A stretch of 64,000 bases of DNA from Alisma plantago-aquatica (lineage: Eukaryota > Streptophyta > Magnoliopsida > Alismatales > Alismataceae), in assembly GCA_963693085.1 (NCBI GenBank), contig OY856410.1, forward strand, positions 1,391,251,363 to 1,391,315,362. Reading direction: 5' to 3'. The notes beneath the pieces are model-generated. The model was not told the DNA's origin, did no database searches, and worked only from the letters and a program-made list of their open reading frames with translations. Position 1 is the first letter of the stretch; every line of letters begins with the position of its first letter. Both the position numbers and the translations under genes were made by a program. Positions 12,986 to 25,049 of this stretch are shown here, piece by piece.

Positions 12986-13919
12986 AGTACAAATCATTCA
13001 TGTGATGAGTTGATCAACTCGGATGGCAAGGCACAGATGTTCATCTTGTACAGGTTGCATGTGATGTTGACCTAGATGACCGTGATTCCTCTTGGCTCGA
13101 GGAATCACATTAGGATGGCCATAATCATCGCTTTTTATCATTTGTGCATGTTTTCTGTGGGATATAGCATGTATATGATACGTACTATGTATTGTGGTGA
13201 TTGGATATGTATATGTATATAAAAACCAAATCCATCATTAAAATATTAAGTCTTATATGCCTTCCAAATGAGACACACGTGAAAAGCTTGATCGACCAAG
13301 TGTGGGCACGCCCTAGCGTGGTGCACCGTCTATCTCGTGGAAGCGTGAAGGATGAATGTGTGGGTCTGCCCTAGCAGGGTGCATATTCATCGTGTTTGCT
13401 TTGGGTTAGACTTAACTGGTGATTCTTAGAGCGTCTAGGCCCATAGGCAAGGAATGTTCATGGCAAGGTGTTGTGCATGTTCATTCAACAAGAGTTGCAT
13501 ATGATGCAATTGGCAAAAGTTGCCTACCTGAGAGATCTAAGTTGTGGGTGATCAGCCCTAGCTGACTCATGACTTAGAGGATTTCAGGATCTTGCCCACT
13601 AGAAGGTTGTACGCTGCAATCTTCCAAATTGATGGTGAGGGCTATCAATTTAAAGTAAAATAGTGGGAGCGATAATTAATTAAACGCCTAATTATATCGT
13701 CAAACTTTTCAAATCAATCAAACAAGTCAAAAGAGTTTTGGACTAAAATTGCATATATTTCCTTTTGTTAAAATAAATGGTTAATTAACAAATCACTTTA
13801 TTTGTGATCGGTCTTTGAGACCAACAAATTAAATGGGAATGATTCCACGACTGGTTAGGATGATGAGAAGTGTTCTCAAAGAGCAAAAGCTCTAAATCCT
13901 AATTATACCAGAACCAGAT

Positions 13920-14510
13920 GAACTCAATCCCACCACATCAATGGCTGAAAGTATGCTTATGGAAGCATACCGAGGATGACATTGATGAGGAGTGCTTAAT
14001 GTTGTGTTCCCTGAACTATGAGTTGCAGAGACAACATGAGACATATGATGTCTCCAAGACACTATCCTAGTATGTCATGACAGAAGGAGATCCAGTAAGG
14101 TATTCACACACTCAATGTGATTGGGTATGTGGAAAGACCTGACTAAGAAGGATTCCATCTGAGCCAAGAGTTGGCTATTGGTATGATACTGCAAATGTTG
14201 CGAGGATCATACAATTCATGATAAGCTACAACATGAACAACTTTGACAAGCGTTGATAGAGTTGTTGGACATGTTGAGGATAGTAGAGGCAAGGATGAAG
14301 AAAGACTAATCCTAATCTTTGATGTGATCAAAGAAAAGGTAAGTCTTAAGGGCAAGGGAAAGGGCAAAGCTAAGAAGTGTTCTGATGCTAGCCAGCAATC
14401 TAAGCCGTCTTCAGCCTCAAGGCACATGGGGAAAGGGTATATGAGGGAATTTCCCTCTATATCTGGAAGAACAAAAGAAGATGAACGAGGGGATGAAGAC
14501 CTCCACCTAA
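13920..14510 (+). pseudogene. Decayed copia gag of element A
   Basis: Pieces resembling copia gag appear in more than one frame. They include a segment like QELAIGMIL followed by a SYNS-type end (14165-14215), then VDRVVGHVED and a lysine- and glycine-rich KGKGKGKAKK stretch (about 14355-14375). The latter is typical of the linker before the gag zinc knuckle. The knuckle itself is not intact, though a trace of its downstream 'YLEEQKK'-like sequence is present. Several stops and frameshifts separate the pieces. Family assignment is from remembered copia gag patterns, not from a search. The protein would have formed the particle shell in the cytoplasm. Confidence 0.65.
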
Positions 14511-15835
14511 GGTATCATGAAATGAACCGCTTCTTTATCCGAGGTATATGATACCAAGATATGGATATGTCATATATGATATGCAATATCCGCAAAGAAG
14601 TGATGGTCTTTGTGAAAGGACCAAGAAAGAAGTACCCATCATTGGAGCAAGTGTTGCTGCCATAGATAGGAGTACCTTTCAATTCATTTCAGCCTAAAGG
14701 GAACGAAATAGAGTTGAGAACTGCTATTTCATATATTGCCAATAGATAGAAACACTTTATTTTTGCATATTGTATGACAATGATGGCAATTAATAAAGTT
14801 GATGTTTTAATCTTAAAGATATGATCTTTGTGGCAATGCCTTGTTTATCTTGTAATACATGGTATGTATAAGATAAAATGATACCTAAAGTTATTGATAA
14901 CTCAAACAATTAAATTAGCAAATTCATTTCTAGTTTCCATATGATGGATAAATCTAGACTCTTTTGGTTAGAGAACCAGTAAGAGACATGAATATCTTGG
15001 ACATGATTAATCAATCTTCACTAATGGTAGTGGGAGAATGATTATCCCATTAGGTATAATACATGTGATGTATTTACATACCTATTGGAACAAATGATGA
15101 TACTTCTAATGGTGTTTAGAGAAATACCAATATGAATATCTTGAAGTGTTCAAGATTATCATAGATGAAGTGAAAATTTGGTAAAGTATTAATTCTTGAT
15201 GAGATCAATGAATGAAACACTTGAACCAAATGTTTGAGATCCTTACGAGTGATTATGATAATGTATCATAGTGAACTCATGATTAAGGCATGGTGATGTC
15301 TAAATCAAGAAGGAATCATACTCTAAGGAGTTAGAGAATGATTATCGAATAACTGAATTCTTCTTAATAAAATAATACCCCACACTAATAAAGGAAATTA
15401 AGAATCACAAGGGTTGTGAGTTCTTATATCCTTAACAGATACACCTCAATTATCTATATGTCGAGTTGTTCATGTGATGAGTCAACTATCTAGATGAATA
15501 TGAGGAACCAAATTTTGAGTTATGATTTATGATCATTACATTTTAAATGATTTCCATGTGAACCATAAGGTATGAACTTGATGGTAGCACTCATTGGATG
15601 AAATCCATAAGTGCAAATGAGTCTTAAGTGTTAAGACACATGGATAACATTTTGAGAAGGATGATGCTTGTTGATTGCAACTTAATGACTGAGACATTTG
15701 GCATATGGATACTAAAACCGTATTCCTATGAGGAATAAAACAAGGATGTGTACGTGACACAACCTATAAGGTTTATGAATCCACTAATGCAAATGAAGTC
15801 TATAAGTTACAATGGACTAATCAATGTGATTGATT

Positions 15836-16225
15836 GAGTACAAGCAACTCAGAATTGGATCTTTACTTTGATGATATAGTCAAAGGGTTTGACTGACATG
15901 TCAAAGATAAAGAAGGGATCTGTGATTTAGTGGGAGCATGTTCACATTCCGCATGTTGATGTGAAATGGAAATGTTCTAGAATAGAAATCCAAAAGTGGA
16001 AATCATCTTTAAGGAAGATAGAGATGTTTCCTATGTGATAGGAATAGAGATCTATAGAGATAGTTCTCGAAAACCTCTTGACCTGAAGAGAGAAAACATA
16101 CATTGGCAATCTGTACTGAAGGGTTCAGTATGCACAGATTCAGTGGGAGAAAACTTGTCCATGTTACATGGAGTTAGTATCCCAAAGCCAAGTGTCCAAT
16201 TCTTATGAAGAATGAGAACACTAAG
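15836..16225 (+). pseudogene. Decayed copia reverse transcriptase of element A
   Basis: A KQA-type segment near 15845 and a long segment at 16000-16200 (VSYVIGIEIYRDSSRKPLDL, then a GVSIPKPS block) match the late part of the copia RT domain. They correspond to the region after the YVDD site, where intact elements read YILGIKIYRDRS and GLSQ. I do not see the YVDD motif itself. Stops and frameshifts are frequent upstream, and 14511-15835, where protease and integrase should lie, shows nothing I can align by eye. The element is therefore dead for pol. Confidence 0.6.
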
Positions 16226-16359
16226 AATAGATATGGATCTATCATGTATGTAATCATCCCATTATCTTGCATGGCAAGAATAAAATGCATTCATCATCTT
16301 GTATGTAGGACATGACAATATGATGTGCTCATCCTGATAACTCGTATGTGGGACATGAC

Positions 16360-16920
16360 GAGTGGATGTCTGTCTACTTCCAGTAAGGGTTACTGGAATA
16401 CCATAAGAACTTGATAAGTACTTGGGAAGTACCAGTTCTATGGAGATAAGGAAGAGTTCGATGTAAAGAGTCACATTGATGTGAACTTCTGAAAGGACAG
16501 AATTAATCGCAAAATATACATAGGATGTATAAAAAGTGAAAGTTTGTTGATAATTGGAAGTGTTCCTTTAAAACCATTTAAAAGGAAAGGCCGAGTATCT
16601 ATGTGTTAGAGAACAGCAGTGGATACTATATGGATCTGAAAGTTCATGAGATGAACTTATATTCCACTCATTGATGACAAGTCTGGAATCCTTGATCATG
16701 CAATGTGGCTAAAGGTTAGCAAAGGAATACTAGATCACATATTATGACAACTCCATCTCATACGTGTGAAGTACAGCGAAGAGATGAGAGATATGCAATT
16801 TATACTAACTTTGGCAAGGTGTTGCCATTACTCACTATGTTGGCACTAGAGCACAGTAACATGTGGGACATGTTTGAATATCACTATGAATATGATTCAA
16901 GAGTGATTGGCTCGCAGTGC
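16360..16920 (+). pseudogene. Decayed RNase H end of element A pol
   Basis: Short matches to the copia RNase H and C-terminal tail survive in several frames, ending in a DWLAVQV-like segment directly before the purine tract. No catalytic residues can be placed with confidence. The call rests mostly on position between the RT remnant and the 3' LTR. Confidence 0.4.
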
Positions 16921-16931
16921 AAGTGGGAGTC
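16920..16931 (+). other. Polypurine tract of element A
   Basis: The purine-rich AAGTGGGAGT run lies directly before the 3' LTR. In copia elements this site primes plus-strand synthesis. The preceding codons resemble the usual copia C-terminal end (DWL). Confidence 0.75.
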
Positions 16932-19163
16932 TGTTGGTATGTATGCCCTGAGAGCCAATCATGGGATGATTGGTGGGATACATTAAGATTGATTTGATAA
17001 ACATCAAAGGAAAGCTTCCAATTCTTTCTGGTTTAGTGATAGAACAAATTGAATGTCTAGAGAATGACAATACTCAATGGCGTATGCTTTCAGGTTAAGG
17101 ACCTGAACGATGAGATCATACAGATGCTAAGAGTTTGTACATTCTTGTTAATTCCCTAGTCGGATGTCATTGTGGAAGGTAGATAGACAGCAATGACACA
17201 CAAGACTAGATTGTGGTGTTGGTTGATGACAGAATCTCATTAGTCATGATATAGAGATATCTAACCAAACATATAGGTACTTGTTAGAGAACAAGGTACC
17301 TGACAGACCCACCGTGAGTTTGACACATGGAACCATGAGATGGTAGTCACAGTCAGTACTCACAGTGATGGTGGTGAGTGTGATTCTTTGAACTGAAATC
17401 ACTACACTCAACACATGTCGTTGGGCACACTTTGACATCATCAAACGCAGTCCTGAAACATGGGTTGTTATAAAGGTGATGACTGGGTGGCCTTGACACA
17501 TGGGGCTTTTGAGGGGTGAGTGATAGATATGGGATTTGTCCCTCCTGAGGGAGTTTGATATCCAAGGCCACTTGATGAGTAGGATTGAGATAGGCGTGCG
17601 CACGCATGTGTGAATCAGTATGTGATATTGATGTCATACATATCTCCTTCAATCTACTCTGAGATCAAGAAAGTGAATGAACGTTGACAGGATGAATGTT
17701 CCATGCCTTGAGATCATTCGGGATATCAGTGACAAAGGAATTATACATTAACTGTAACACCATTCACGGATTGTAGGATGAAAGTTGTTCTCCAACTTTC
17801 TACTTTCACTTGGGTAGCACTGATGTGTGACTAGGCACCGCTCTTTGCTTGTGAAGTCATAAGTGTTATGGACTTTCACTGCCAACGTGAAATGGACCTG
17901 CATGGTCACACACATAGGATTTAACCTGGAAGAGGAGTTTTGTCCACAAATCAATGTTTAGATTGATTACTAAAGGAGTTTAGTAGTTCAATTAAACACT
18001 CAATCAGTTGATAGCTCAATATCATATGGTTCAAGGTGTTGGACGCATTGATTGGAGTATCAGATTGATTGAAATCGCATTTGACTGATTCTGCACAACC
18101 TGTACTCCCAACCGATCGGTTCAAGTGTTGAACCGGTCGGCTGAGGTTGCTGAACTGGTCGGCTCAAGTGTTGATTCGATCGGCTCATGGTCAGAGTGAA
18201 ATGATCGGTTCAAGTGTTGAAACGATCGGTTCAACTGGTGCAACCGAGCAAGTTGGGAAAGTCAGGTCGGTGAGAATTTTCCTTGCGTTTCACTTGCCCA
18301 ATTTGATTGGAACAAGGATTGGTATTCGATACCAATTAGAAACAAAAGAAGGAAAGTCAATCGAGAACCGACCAGGACCACGAACCGACCGGTTCAGAAG
18401 TGAACCGATTGGCTCATGGGTCCCAACCGATTGGTTGGTGCTCCAACCGACCGGTTCAGGTCCCCAACCGACCGGTTCACTTGTGAACCGATCGGTTCAG
18501 GTTGCGAGTTGGTTGCTTTTTGTGGAAAATCTCGAACCCTTCTACTCCTGCTTTAGTCCCATATTGCCGGGCACAGAGAACCATGTCCCATGACCCGCCT
18601 ATATATATAGGGGTATTGGGGGCTTCTCAGAGGACAACTCAATGCAAGCCGGTTGCTTTGCAAAGTTGTCGTTCTCTCTGGTTTTGGTAACCGAGAGAGA
18701 GCCCGAGCAAGTGCTTCCCGCAAAGGGAGGTGCAGCAAGGGAAAGACAACTGCAGTTGCAACTGGCAGCAGGAGAGTGTGTTGGCGACTAGTACGTCAAC
18801 AGGAGGGTGTGAATCCTTCCACTTCCTTGTGGGACAAGGAGTGTGGAGTTCCAGGTGGTCCGTGTGGACTACTACAGAGGCGGGAGGACACTGCCGCTTA
18901 GGAGGACAACTGTCATCCGACAGTCCGGTAGGAGGAGGAGTCGTCGGTCCCGGTGCGACCAGGAGCTGCACAGACACTGTCCAAGACCGGAGTTGAAGAC
19001 CGCGCATTGCGCGAGGTATTGTCGCCGAGCAAGCCTCGGGACAAGGTATGATTCCACAAACCATCCTTTCCTAATATATAGACGTTGACGCGTTTCCTCG
19101 GTATGGGTTTGGGGAAAATTATTTTGTTTCCGCTGCCTTCTCTGTTTCCCCTAAAACCCAACA
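16932..19163 (+). repeat. 3' LTR of element A (2232 bp)
   Basis: It begins TGTTGGTATG after a purine-rich tract and ends CCCAACA before the AATAG duplication. It is uninterrupted and so gives the true LTR length of 2232 bp. U3 carries two palindrome clusters (18111-18243 and 18365-18506), and a TATA-like run (about 18599-18611) follows within 100 bp. Open frames inside it are by-products of the repeats, not genes. Confidence 0.94.
18111..18506. promoter_or_regulatory. Palindrome clusters in element A 3' LTR
   Basis: This is the same array as in the 5' LTR, again ending about 95 bp before the TATA-like run at 18599. Some cores differ between the two LTRs (for example CCGATTGG here where CCGATCGG stands at 11575), consistent with CpG decay of single cores after insertion. 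Confidence 0.7.
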
Positions 19164-19168
19164 AATAG

Positions 19169-20434
19169 TGTTTGTCCTACCTTTGATGAAGGCAACACGT
19201 ACATGCCTCGATGTAGGTGGCCGGTCGCTGAGACTCAATGAAAATGAACTGTGCCCAAATGGGGAGTAGTCAGCCTACATATATTTTCCTAGGGTGTTTT
19301 TATGTTACACCCAACCAAACCTAATTAGTTAGAAACCACAGGTACTTAAAATACGTGTTTTAGTTTTCTGTCAAACCAAACGAGCCCTTAGGTCTGTTTG
19401 GTCAGGGTGAAAATGAACTATATTAGGGCTAATGTGGTTATATGTAGTTGCAGACAGCATGACGTTTTTGAAAATAGAAACACAAAATGGAAATTAGAAC
19501 ACAATACGTAATTTTCAATTCAATCCATCCAAACGTTCCATTAGTTCTAATATTCATGTTTTTCAACTGCTCGTGTTTGTTACTGTGTTAGGCCTCATTT
19601 GGTTTGGTTGTGTTCCAACGTTGTGTGGCTTCAACTCATCATTATTTTCATTTCCTTACAATTGGTATTGATTGGTCGGAAAGCACATTAAGAAAAACTA
19701 ATAATTTCTTTGTCAAACTTTTGTTGCGTCCCTATCAGAATATGTGGTCAAGGTTGCAAGTAGATTTAAAGGCACTGAAGCAATATATTTGTCCCAATCT
19801 TTGTACCTTGTACCTTGTACCTTGTTAGGCTAAGCCCAACTAATGAGATTTCTTGCAACTAATATATTTTCATGATTATTTTGATGGTCCCCTTTTCCGT
19901 CCAAATCATTGTCATAAGAATGTTAGGTTCACATAAAGAATGACATCATGTGGGCATAGTCAAAAGTTCGGTATTCAGGATACGTAAGGTCCAACTGAAA
20001 AAAATAAAAAAATGGGAAATGGAAAAAAATAAAAAATGGGAATTATGCAGAAAAGTAAAATAAAAAAGTCAACATACGGTGAACTATTCTGGAAAAGGTT
20101 GAAAAGTGGGTAATATATATTTGGTGATGCATTATAAACCTTATAATTGTACATTTATATTAGTTGTGTAAAATAATTAGCGCTAATGAGCCCAAAAATA
20201 GGTTAGGTCTTTTTAAGATTCTAGAGATCAAAGGAAATATATTTGTTTTCATTATATTATGTCTAGAGACCGTATTCATAGATGTATGTTGGTAAAAAGT
20301 ATTACAATCAAAATTTTTATTTTTTATTAAATTTTTCATCTAATTTATAAGGAATTTCTATTATATTTTTCTCTTGTTCAGTTTTGTTTTTTAGTTGTAA
20401 TGTGACCGTTATCCTCTTTTTTACTTGTATGTAG
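19169..20434. other. Unassigned sequence with MITE-like ends
   Basis: No gene is visible. At 19373-19388 the sequence CAAACCAAACGAGCCC, and at 19589-19607 the sequence TAGGCCTCATTTGGTTTGG, resemble the ends of hAT-type or similar short elements in opposite orientation. I could not pair either with a partner end, so no element is called. From 19990 to 20340 the DNA is very AT-rich. It leads into the CACTA transposase. Confidence 0.4.
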
Positions 20435-23400
20435 ATGTATTTCTTGCGGGATAGAAATTGGATGTATATTGGTAATAGCATGCAAAGTGAAGTATTCCAG
20501 TCTGGTTTACAAAAATTCATTGAATTTACACGTACCCATCAAATACCACCCAGATCGGGAAATTTAATTTGTCCTTGTAAAATATGCTCTAATAGATACA
20601 TTAAATCAGAGAATGATGTATTCTTGTATGTTTTACAAAAAGGATTTGTCCGTATCTATGATGTCTAGACATATCATGGGGAGATGATCAGGAGGAATAC
20701 AATAAGTGCAACGTCTACTAGACCTACATCTGGATGTATGCATCAAATGTTGGGAGATATATTCGGAATGGGCGATACAAGACATACCAGTGAATTTGAA
20801 CTCAAGGAGGAGCCTGAAAATCTTAACGTCCAACGCTTTTTCAAGCTTCTCAAAGAAGCCGATCAACCAATGTATGAAGGTTGTAAAACTCACTCCAAGT
20901 TGTCCTTTCTGGTGCCTCTGTTATATTTGAAGGAGGAGTCTGGATGGTCAAATAATTCTTTTACAAAGTTGCTGAAGTTGATAATCTCAGCCTTCCTAAA
21001 AGAAGGCAGTCTATTTCTTGAGACTTATTATGAAGCAAATAAAGTTGTAAAAGACCTTAGCCTCAAAAAAGTTAAAATCGATGTCTGTCGAAATGACTGC
21101 ATGCTCTTTCGTGAAGGTTCATCAAAGAAAGATATGTGTGATACTTGTGGTGAGTCTAGATGGAATGAAAAGACATATAAAACAAAGGGCAAGAAGGTAG
21201 ATGAAAAGGTGATGTGTCACTTTCCTATTATCCCTCGTCTGGAGAGACTTTACATGTGCCCTTCAGTTGCAAAAGATATGATGTGTCCATTTAAAGAAAA
21301 AGGAAATGATGGTCGTATTCATCATCCCTCTGACACGGAAGAATGGATCTCAATAGATAGAGAATTTCCAGACTTTGCTGCTAAACCACGAAATGTCAGA
21401 CTTGCTCTAGCTACAGACAGATTCAATCCGTTTGGACTTATGAGTGCTTAAACAACACATGGCATGTACTATTAACCCCTCTCAATCTCCCTCCTTGGCT
21501 TCTTCTAAAGGAGCCATACATAATGATGTCTTTGCTGATCCGAGGTCCTCATGTGGTTGGGAATGATATTGATATTTACTTAGAGCCATTAATTGATGAG
21601 CTTCAAAAACTTTGGGGTCAGGGAGTTAAAGTATATGATGCTTATAGCAAGAAAAACTTCACTATGCGGGCAATGATCTTATGGACCATAAATGATTTTC
21701 CGTCTTATGGTGACCTTTCTGGTTGGAGCACCAAAGGGAAAAAGGATTTAGGTTTCCCATCTTGTAATGTAGACACTTTATCCAAGTGGCTTCAATTTGG
21801 CAAGAAACAATGTTATGGTTTCCATCGACGTTTCTTGAAAAACAATCATATTTATAGGCGTGATAAAAAAAGTTTCAATGGAGAACAAGATTTTCATCAA
21901 CCGCCTAGGCGTTGGTCAGGTGATGATATACTACAACAATTTCAGGGTTGTACACACATCACATTCAGAAAAACTAATAAACGTAAAATCTCTACAAATG
22001 GACATCAGCCATTGCCGCCTAGATGGAATAAAATAAGTATTTTTTTCGACTCCCGTATTGGAAATATTTGTTGCTGAGACATAATCTGGATGTAATGCAC
22101 ATAGAAAAAAATGTCTGTGAGAACATCTTGGACACTTTGTTGGGAGACTCAAAGAAAAGTAAGGACAACTTACAAGCTCGTCAAGATCTAAAATAATGGG
22201 GTATCCAAAGGGATTTGTGGCCATTCGATTCAGGGAGCCATTATTACTTACCTCCAGCATCTTTCACAATGAGTAGTACGGAGAAAGAGAAGTTTCTATC
22301 TATTTTACAAATATTGAAGGTTCCTGATGGATATTCTTCTAACATATCTAGGTGTGTCAACATGAGAGAGAAAAAACTATTGGCATTGAAGAGCCACGAT
22401 TGTCATGTTTTAATGCAACAACTTCTTCAAGTTGCCTTGCGGAACTGCATAGGCCTAGATGTTTATAAACCTATTGCAATCCTATGTTTATTTTTCAATA
22501 AACTTTGCTCAGATGCTATTGATGTAGAAGAATTTAAGAAGCTTGAAGAAGACATTGCTGTCACACTATGCCAGTTAGAGAGAGTTTTCCCTCCATCATT
22601 CTTTACCATTATGATGCATTTGCCTATCCATTTAGCTTATGAAGAAAGGGTTGCCTGTTCTGTACGGTATAGGTGGATGTACCCCATTGAGAGGTACTTG
22701 AAGAAACTCAAGAATTATGTTAGAAATAAAGCTCAGCCCACCGGTTCTATTGCTAGAGGCTATCTGGCAGAAGAATGTTTGACATTTTGTGCTAGATATC
22801 TACCTGATTTTGACACAAAATTCACTCGTACTCCTCGTAATGTTGATGACTCTCCTATTAGAGTGGGAGTACAGAAACACTTTGATGTGCAAACTTTAGA
22901 ACAAGCCCATCGAAATGTACTATTTAATACTGACATGTTTGATGATTACATAAGGTAATCAAACTTTTGTTCAATGTTAAATAGTTTCTAATATAGACTA
23001 ACCATAACTTTTGAATTTTTCCAATAACCAGTGAACACATGATAAAGCTTCAAGAGGCTGAACCAAATATCACACTACGTGATTTAAAAAAAAACACGCA
23101 ACACAGTTTGCTAGGTGGTTGAGAGAGCATGTAAGTAATTTATAAAATTAATAAAATTTTATTTTGAAAGAGTATTTAATCCCTTCTAATTTTTATGTTG
23201 ATAAATTAGGTAATACGTATGCGAATGGATCATCCAAATGATGTTAGTGAGGAGTTGAGATGGATATCACAGGGTCCTTCTATAGATGGAATGTCATATG
23301 AAGGCTATTCAGTAAATGGATACCGATTCCGCTCAAAACATGTTAAAAGTACTTCTAATACACAAAATAGTGGGGTCTACTTGGTGGTAGATACATCTAG

Positions 23401-23520
23401 TTATTCAAGTGGGAGGGATAAAAATCCTATTACGGCTACAATTGCATATTATGGACAATTGGAGGAGGTTGTTGAGCTATGTTATGGTCCAGACATAAAA
23501 ATATCATTGTTTCGGTGTGC
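20435..23520 (+). pseudogene. CACTA (En/Spm) transposase TNP2, decayed and truncated
   Basis: The order of TNP2 domains is complete from the start: a transposase-associated domain (20450-20700, with CPCKIC and HGE), the catalytic transposase_21 region (about 21300-22190, with DFAAKPRNVRLALATD, LWTINDFPSYGDLSGWSTKG and HNLDVMHIEKNVCEN), DUF4218 (about 22340-22770, with HLPIHLAYE) and a DUF4216 start (23219-23520). Breaks include stops at 20666-20668 (where a Trp is usual) and 22194-22196, and frameshifts near 21446, near 22048 in a T run and near 23087 in an A run. Probable introns are 22956-23030 and 23131-23209. The frame is cut at about 23520 by a LINE. When intact, such a protein binds the CACTA ends and excises the element in the nucleus. 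I do not find the left CACTA terminus. Confidence 0.88.
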
Positions 23521-23539
23521 ATTATTAGATCTGGTATCT

Positions 23540-24150
23540 CTTGGGAGTCTACTCTGAATGTGATGATTGATAATGGGATTTGGAAGATGCCTAGAGCCTA
23601 TAACCGTGGTCAATGTGACATTTTTAATGCTATTAATTCTGTTGAGATTCACCAAGATCAAAAAGACTCTGTTCTTTTTGTTGATAAGAAGTCCATTAAG
23701 GTCCATGATGCCTGGGAGGCTGTTAGAGTGAAAAAGAGTAGATGCTACAATTTTGAATGGATTTGGAAGATTAAAACTTTTAACCCTGCCAAGATTCATC
23801 TCTGGAAAGCAAGACATAATAGGATTCCAACTTCTGATTATTCAAGGAGAAGGGGCCTATGTTTAGCTTCTATCTATTTCTTATGCCATGGTGATTATGA
23901 AGATACCAATCATATCCTGTTCGAATGCAATTTTGTTGAAACTTTATGGAATCTTACTAACCTTCCCATGATCAGTAACTGGTATCAGGCAGAATATGGT
24001 AATGATCAGAGGATGAAATGCATTATGAGTATTATCTGTTATCATGTGTGGGCAGAAAGGAATCTTAGAGTTCATGAAGACATCTACAGAAGCCCCAATC
24101 AGATTTGGGGAGTTATTCACCAGGACTTCCTCTGTTTCTTTCCTATTTGA
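23540..24150 (+). pseudogene. LINE ORF2 C-terminus (zf-RVT domain)
   Basis: An open segment of about 200 codons reads through the typical end of a plant LINE ORF2. It has a DNGIWKMP-type block, then a WIWKIKTFNPAKIHLWKARH segment, an IPTSDY-RRG step, and a Cys/His cluster (C-x-HGDYEDTNHILFEC) ending in an FVETLWNL-like stretch. This zf-RVT domain follows reverse transcriptase in L1-type elements. The endonuclease and RT parts are missing through 5' truncation, so the piece is non-functional even though this stretch has no stop. Confidence 0.85.
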
Positions 24151-24455
24151 GCCCAACTGGATGGTGTCATCTTTCCCTATTTTGGTCTTCTTGGTGATAT
24201 TGTTGTTGTGGAGCCTGAGGATCTGGTTGGTGCTTTATATAGCTATCCTTGCCTTGGTTGGGGTTTGTGCTTCTCTGCTGGTGATGGTCGTTTCTTAGCT
24301 TGGCTCTATTTGGTGTGTTCTTTTGTGGGATCCTGGTGTCTCCTGGTTTTTTCTGTTGGATACTCTGGTGTCTGTTCTTGTGGTCTTTGAGTGTACAGTG
24401 GCAGATCTCGCTCAAGGGTTCTAGTGTTTTTGGTGGTTGATCTTGTCCTTGTACA

Positions 24456-24920
24456 GATGAGTTTATCCTATGTGGAGTGGCAGAACTCACTCAAGGATTT
24501 TGAAGGCCTTTGGGTCTGGATGAAGAGTCTAAAGATCATGTTTTTGCCTTGTATCAGCTTTTCAGTATTTCTTCTGAGTTGCTGCTTTATCTAGTTATGA
24601 TCCTGATGGTTTTTGTGATGGTTGAACATCTAGTTAGTATGATCTTCTTTCAGTCACACAGGAAACCACCTTGAATTTCTTTTCTGTCACACGACAGACT
24701 ATTCGGTTTTGGTTTTCTTTGGGCGGATGAGTTTATCCTATGTGGAGTGGTAGAACTCACTCAAGGATTTTGATGGCCTTTGGGTCTGGCTGAAGAGTCT
24801 GAAGATCATGTTGTTGCCTTGTATCAACTTCTTAGTGGTTTCTTCTGAGTTGTTGTTTTGTCTAGTTGAGCTTGATGGTTTCTGTGATGGTTAGGCCATC
24901 TGATTAGTATGATCGTCCCT
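24456..24920 (+). repeat. 270-bp tandem repeat in LINE 3' UTR
   Basis: A unit starting GATGAGTTTATCCTATGTGG at 24456 returns at 24726 with about 190 bp of close similarity (through the TTAGTATGATC step near 24640 and 24905). The period is 270 bp. Confidence 0.8.
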
Positions 24921-25049
24921 CGTTGGTTCTTGGTGGGTTCAAAGAGCTTAGTGAAGCTTACCTTTTTGGGTTGAGGCTCCTTCTGCTGTGATGGTTGAGG
25001 ATTCTTTGGCTTTTCTTTGGTTGCTATCTTATGCTGATGGTTGGTCCCT

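Larger units (their letters stand above)
717..19163 (+). mobile_element. LTR retrotransposon A (Ty1-copia), interrupted by element B
   Basis: The element starts TGTTGGTATG and ends CCCAACA. It is flanked by the identical 5-bp duplication AATAG at 712-716 and 19164-19168, so both outer ends are original. The order is 5' LTR, primer site, decayed gag, decayed RT and RNase H, purine tract, 3' LTR, which is the copia order. The two LTRs differ by scattered substitutions and a small indel (about 13 bp near 820), so the insertion is older than B. The total of 18.4 kb includes 9.37 kb of element B plus B's target duplication. The internal region is 4.6 kb, near normal for copia, but every frame is broken, so the element cannot supply its own proteins. 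Confidence 0.93.

Noticed and set aside
19311..19607. Complete MITE
   Set aside because: Two end-like sequences are present but in unsuitable orientation and spacing, with no target duplication.
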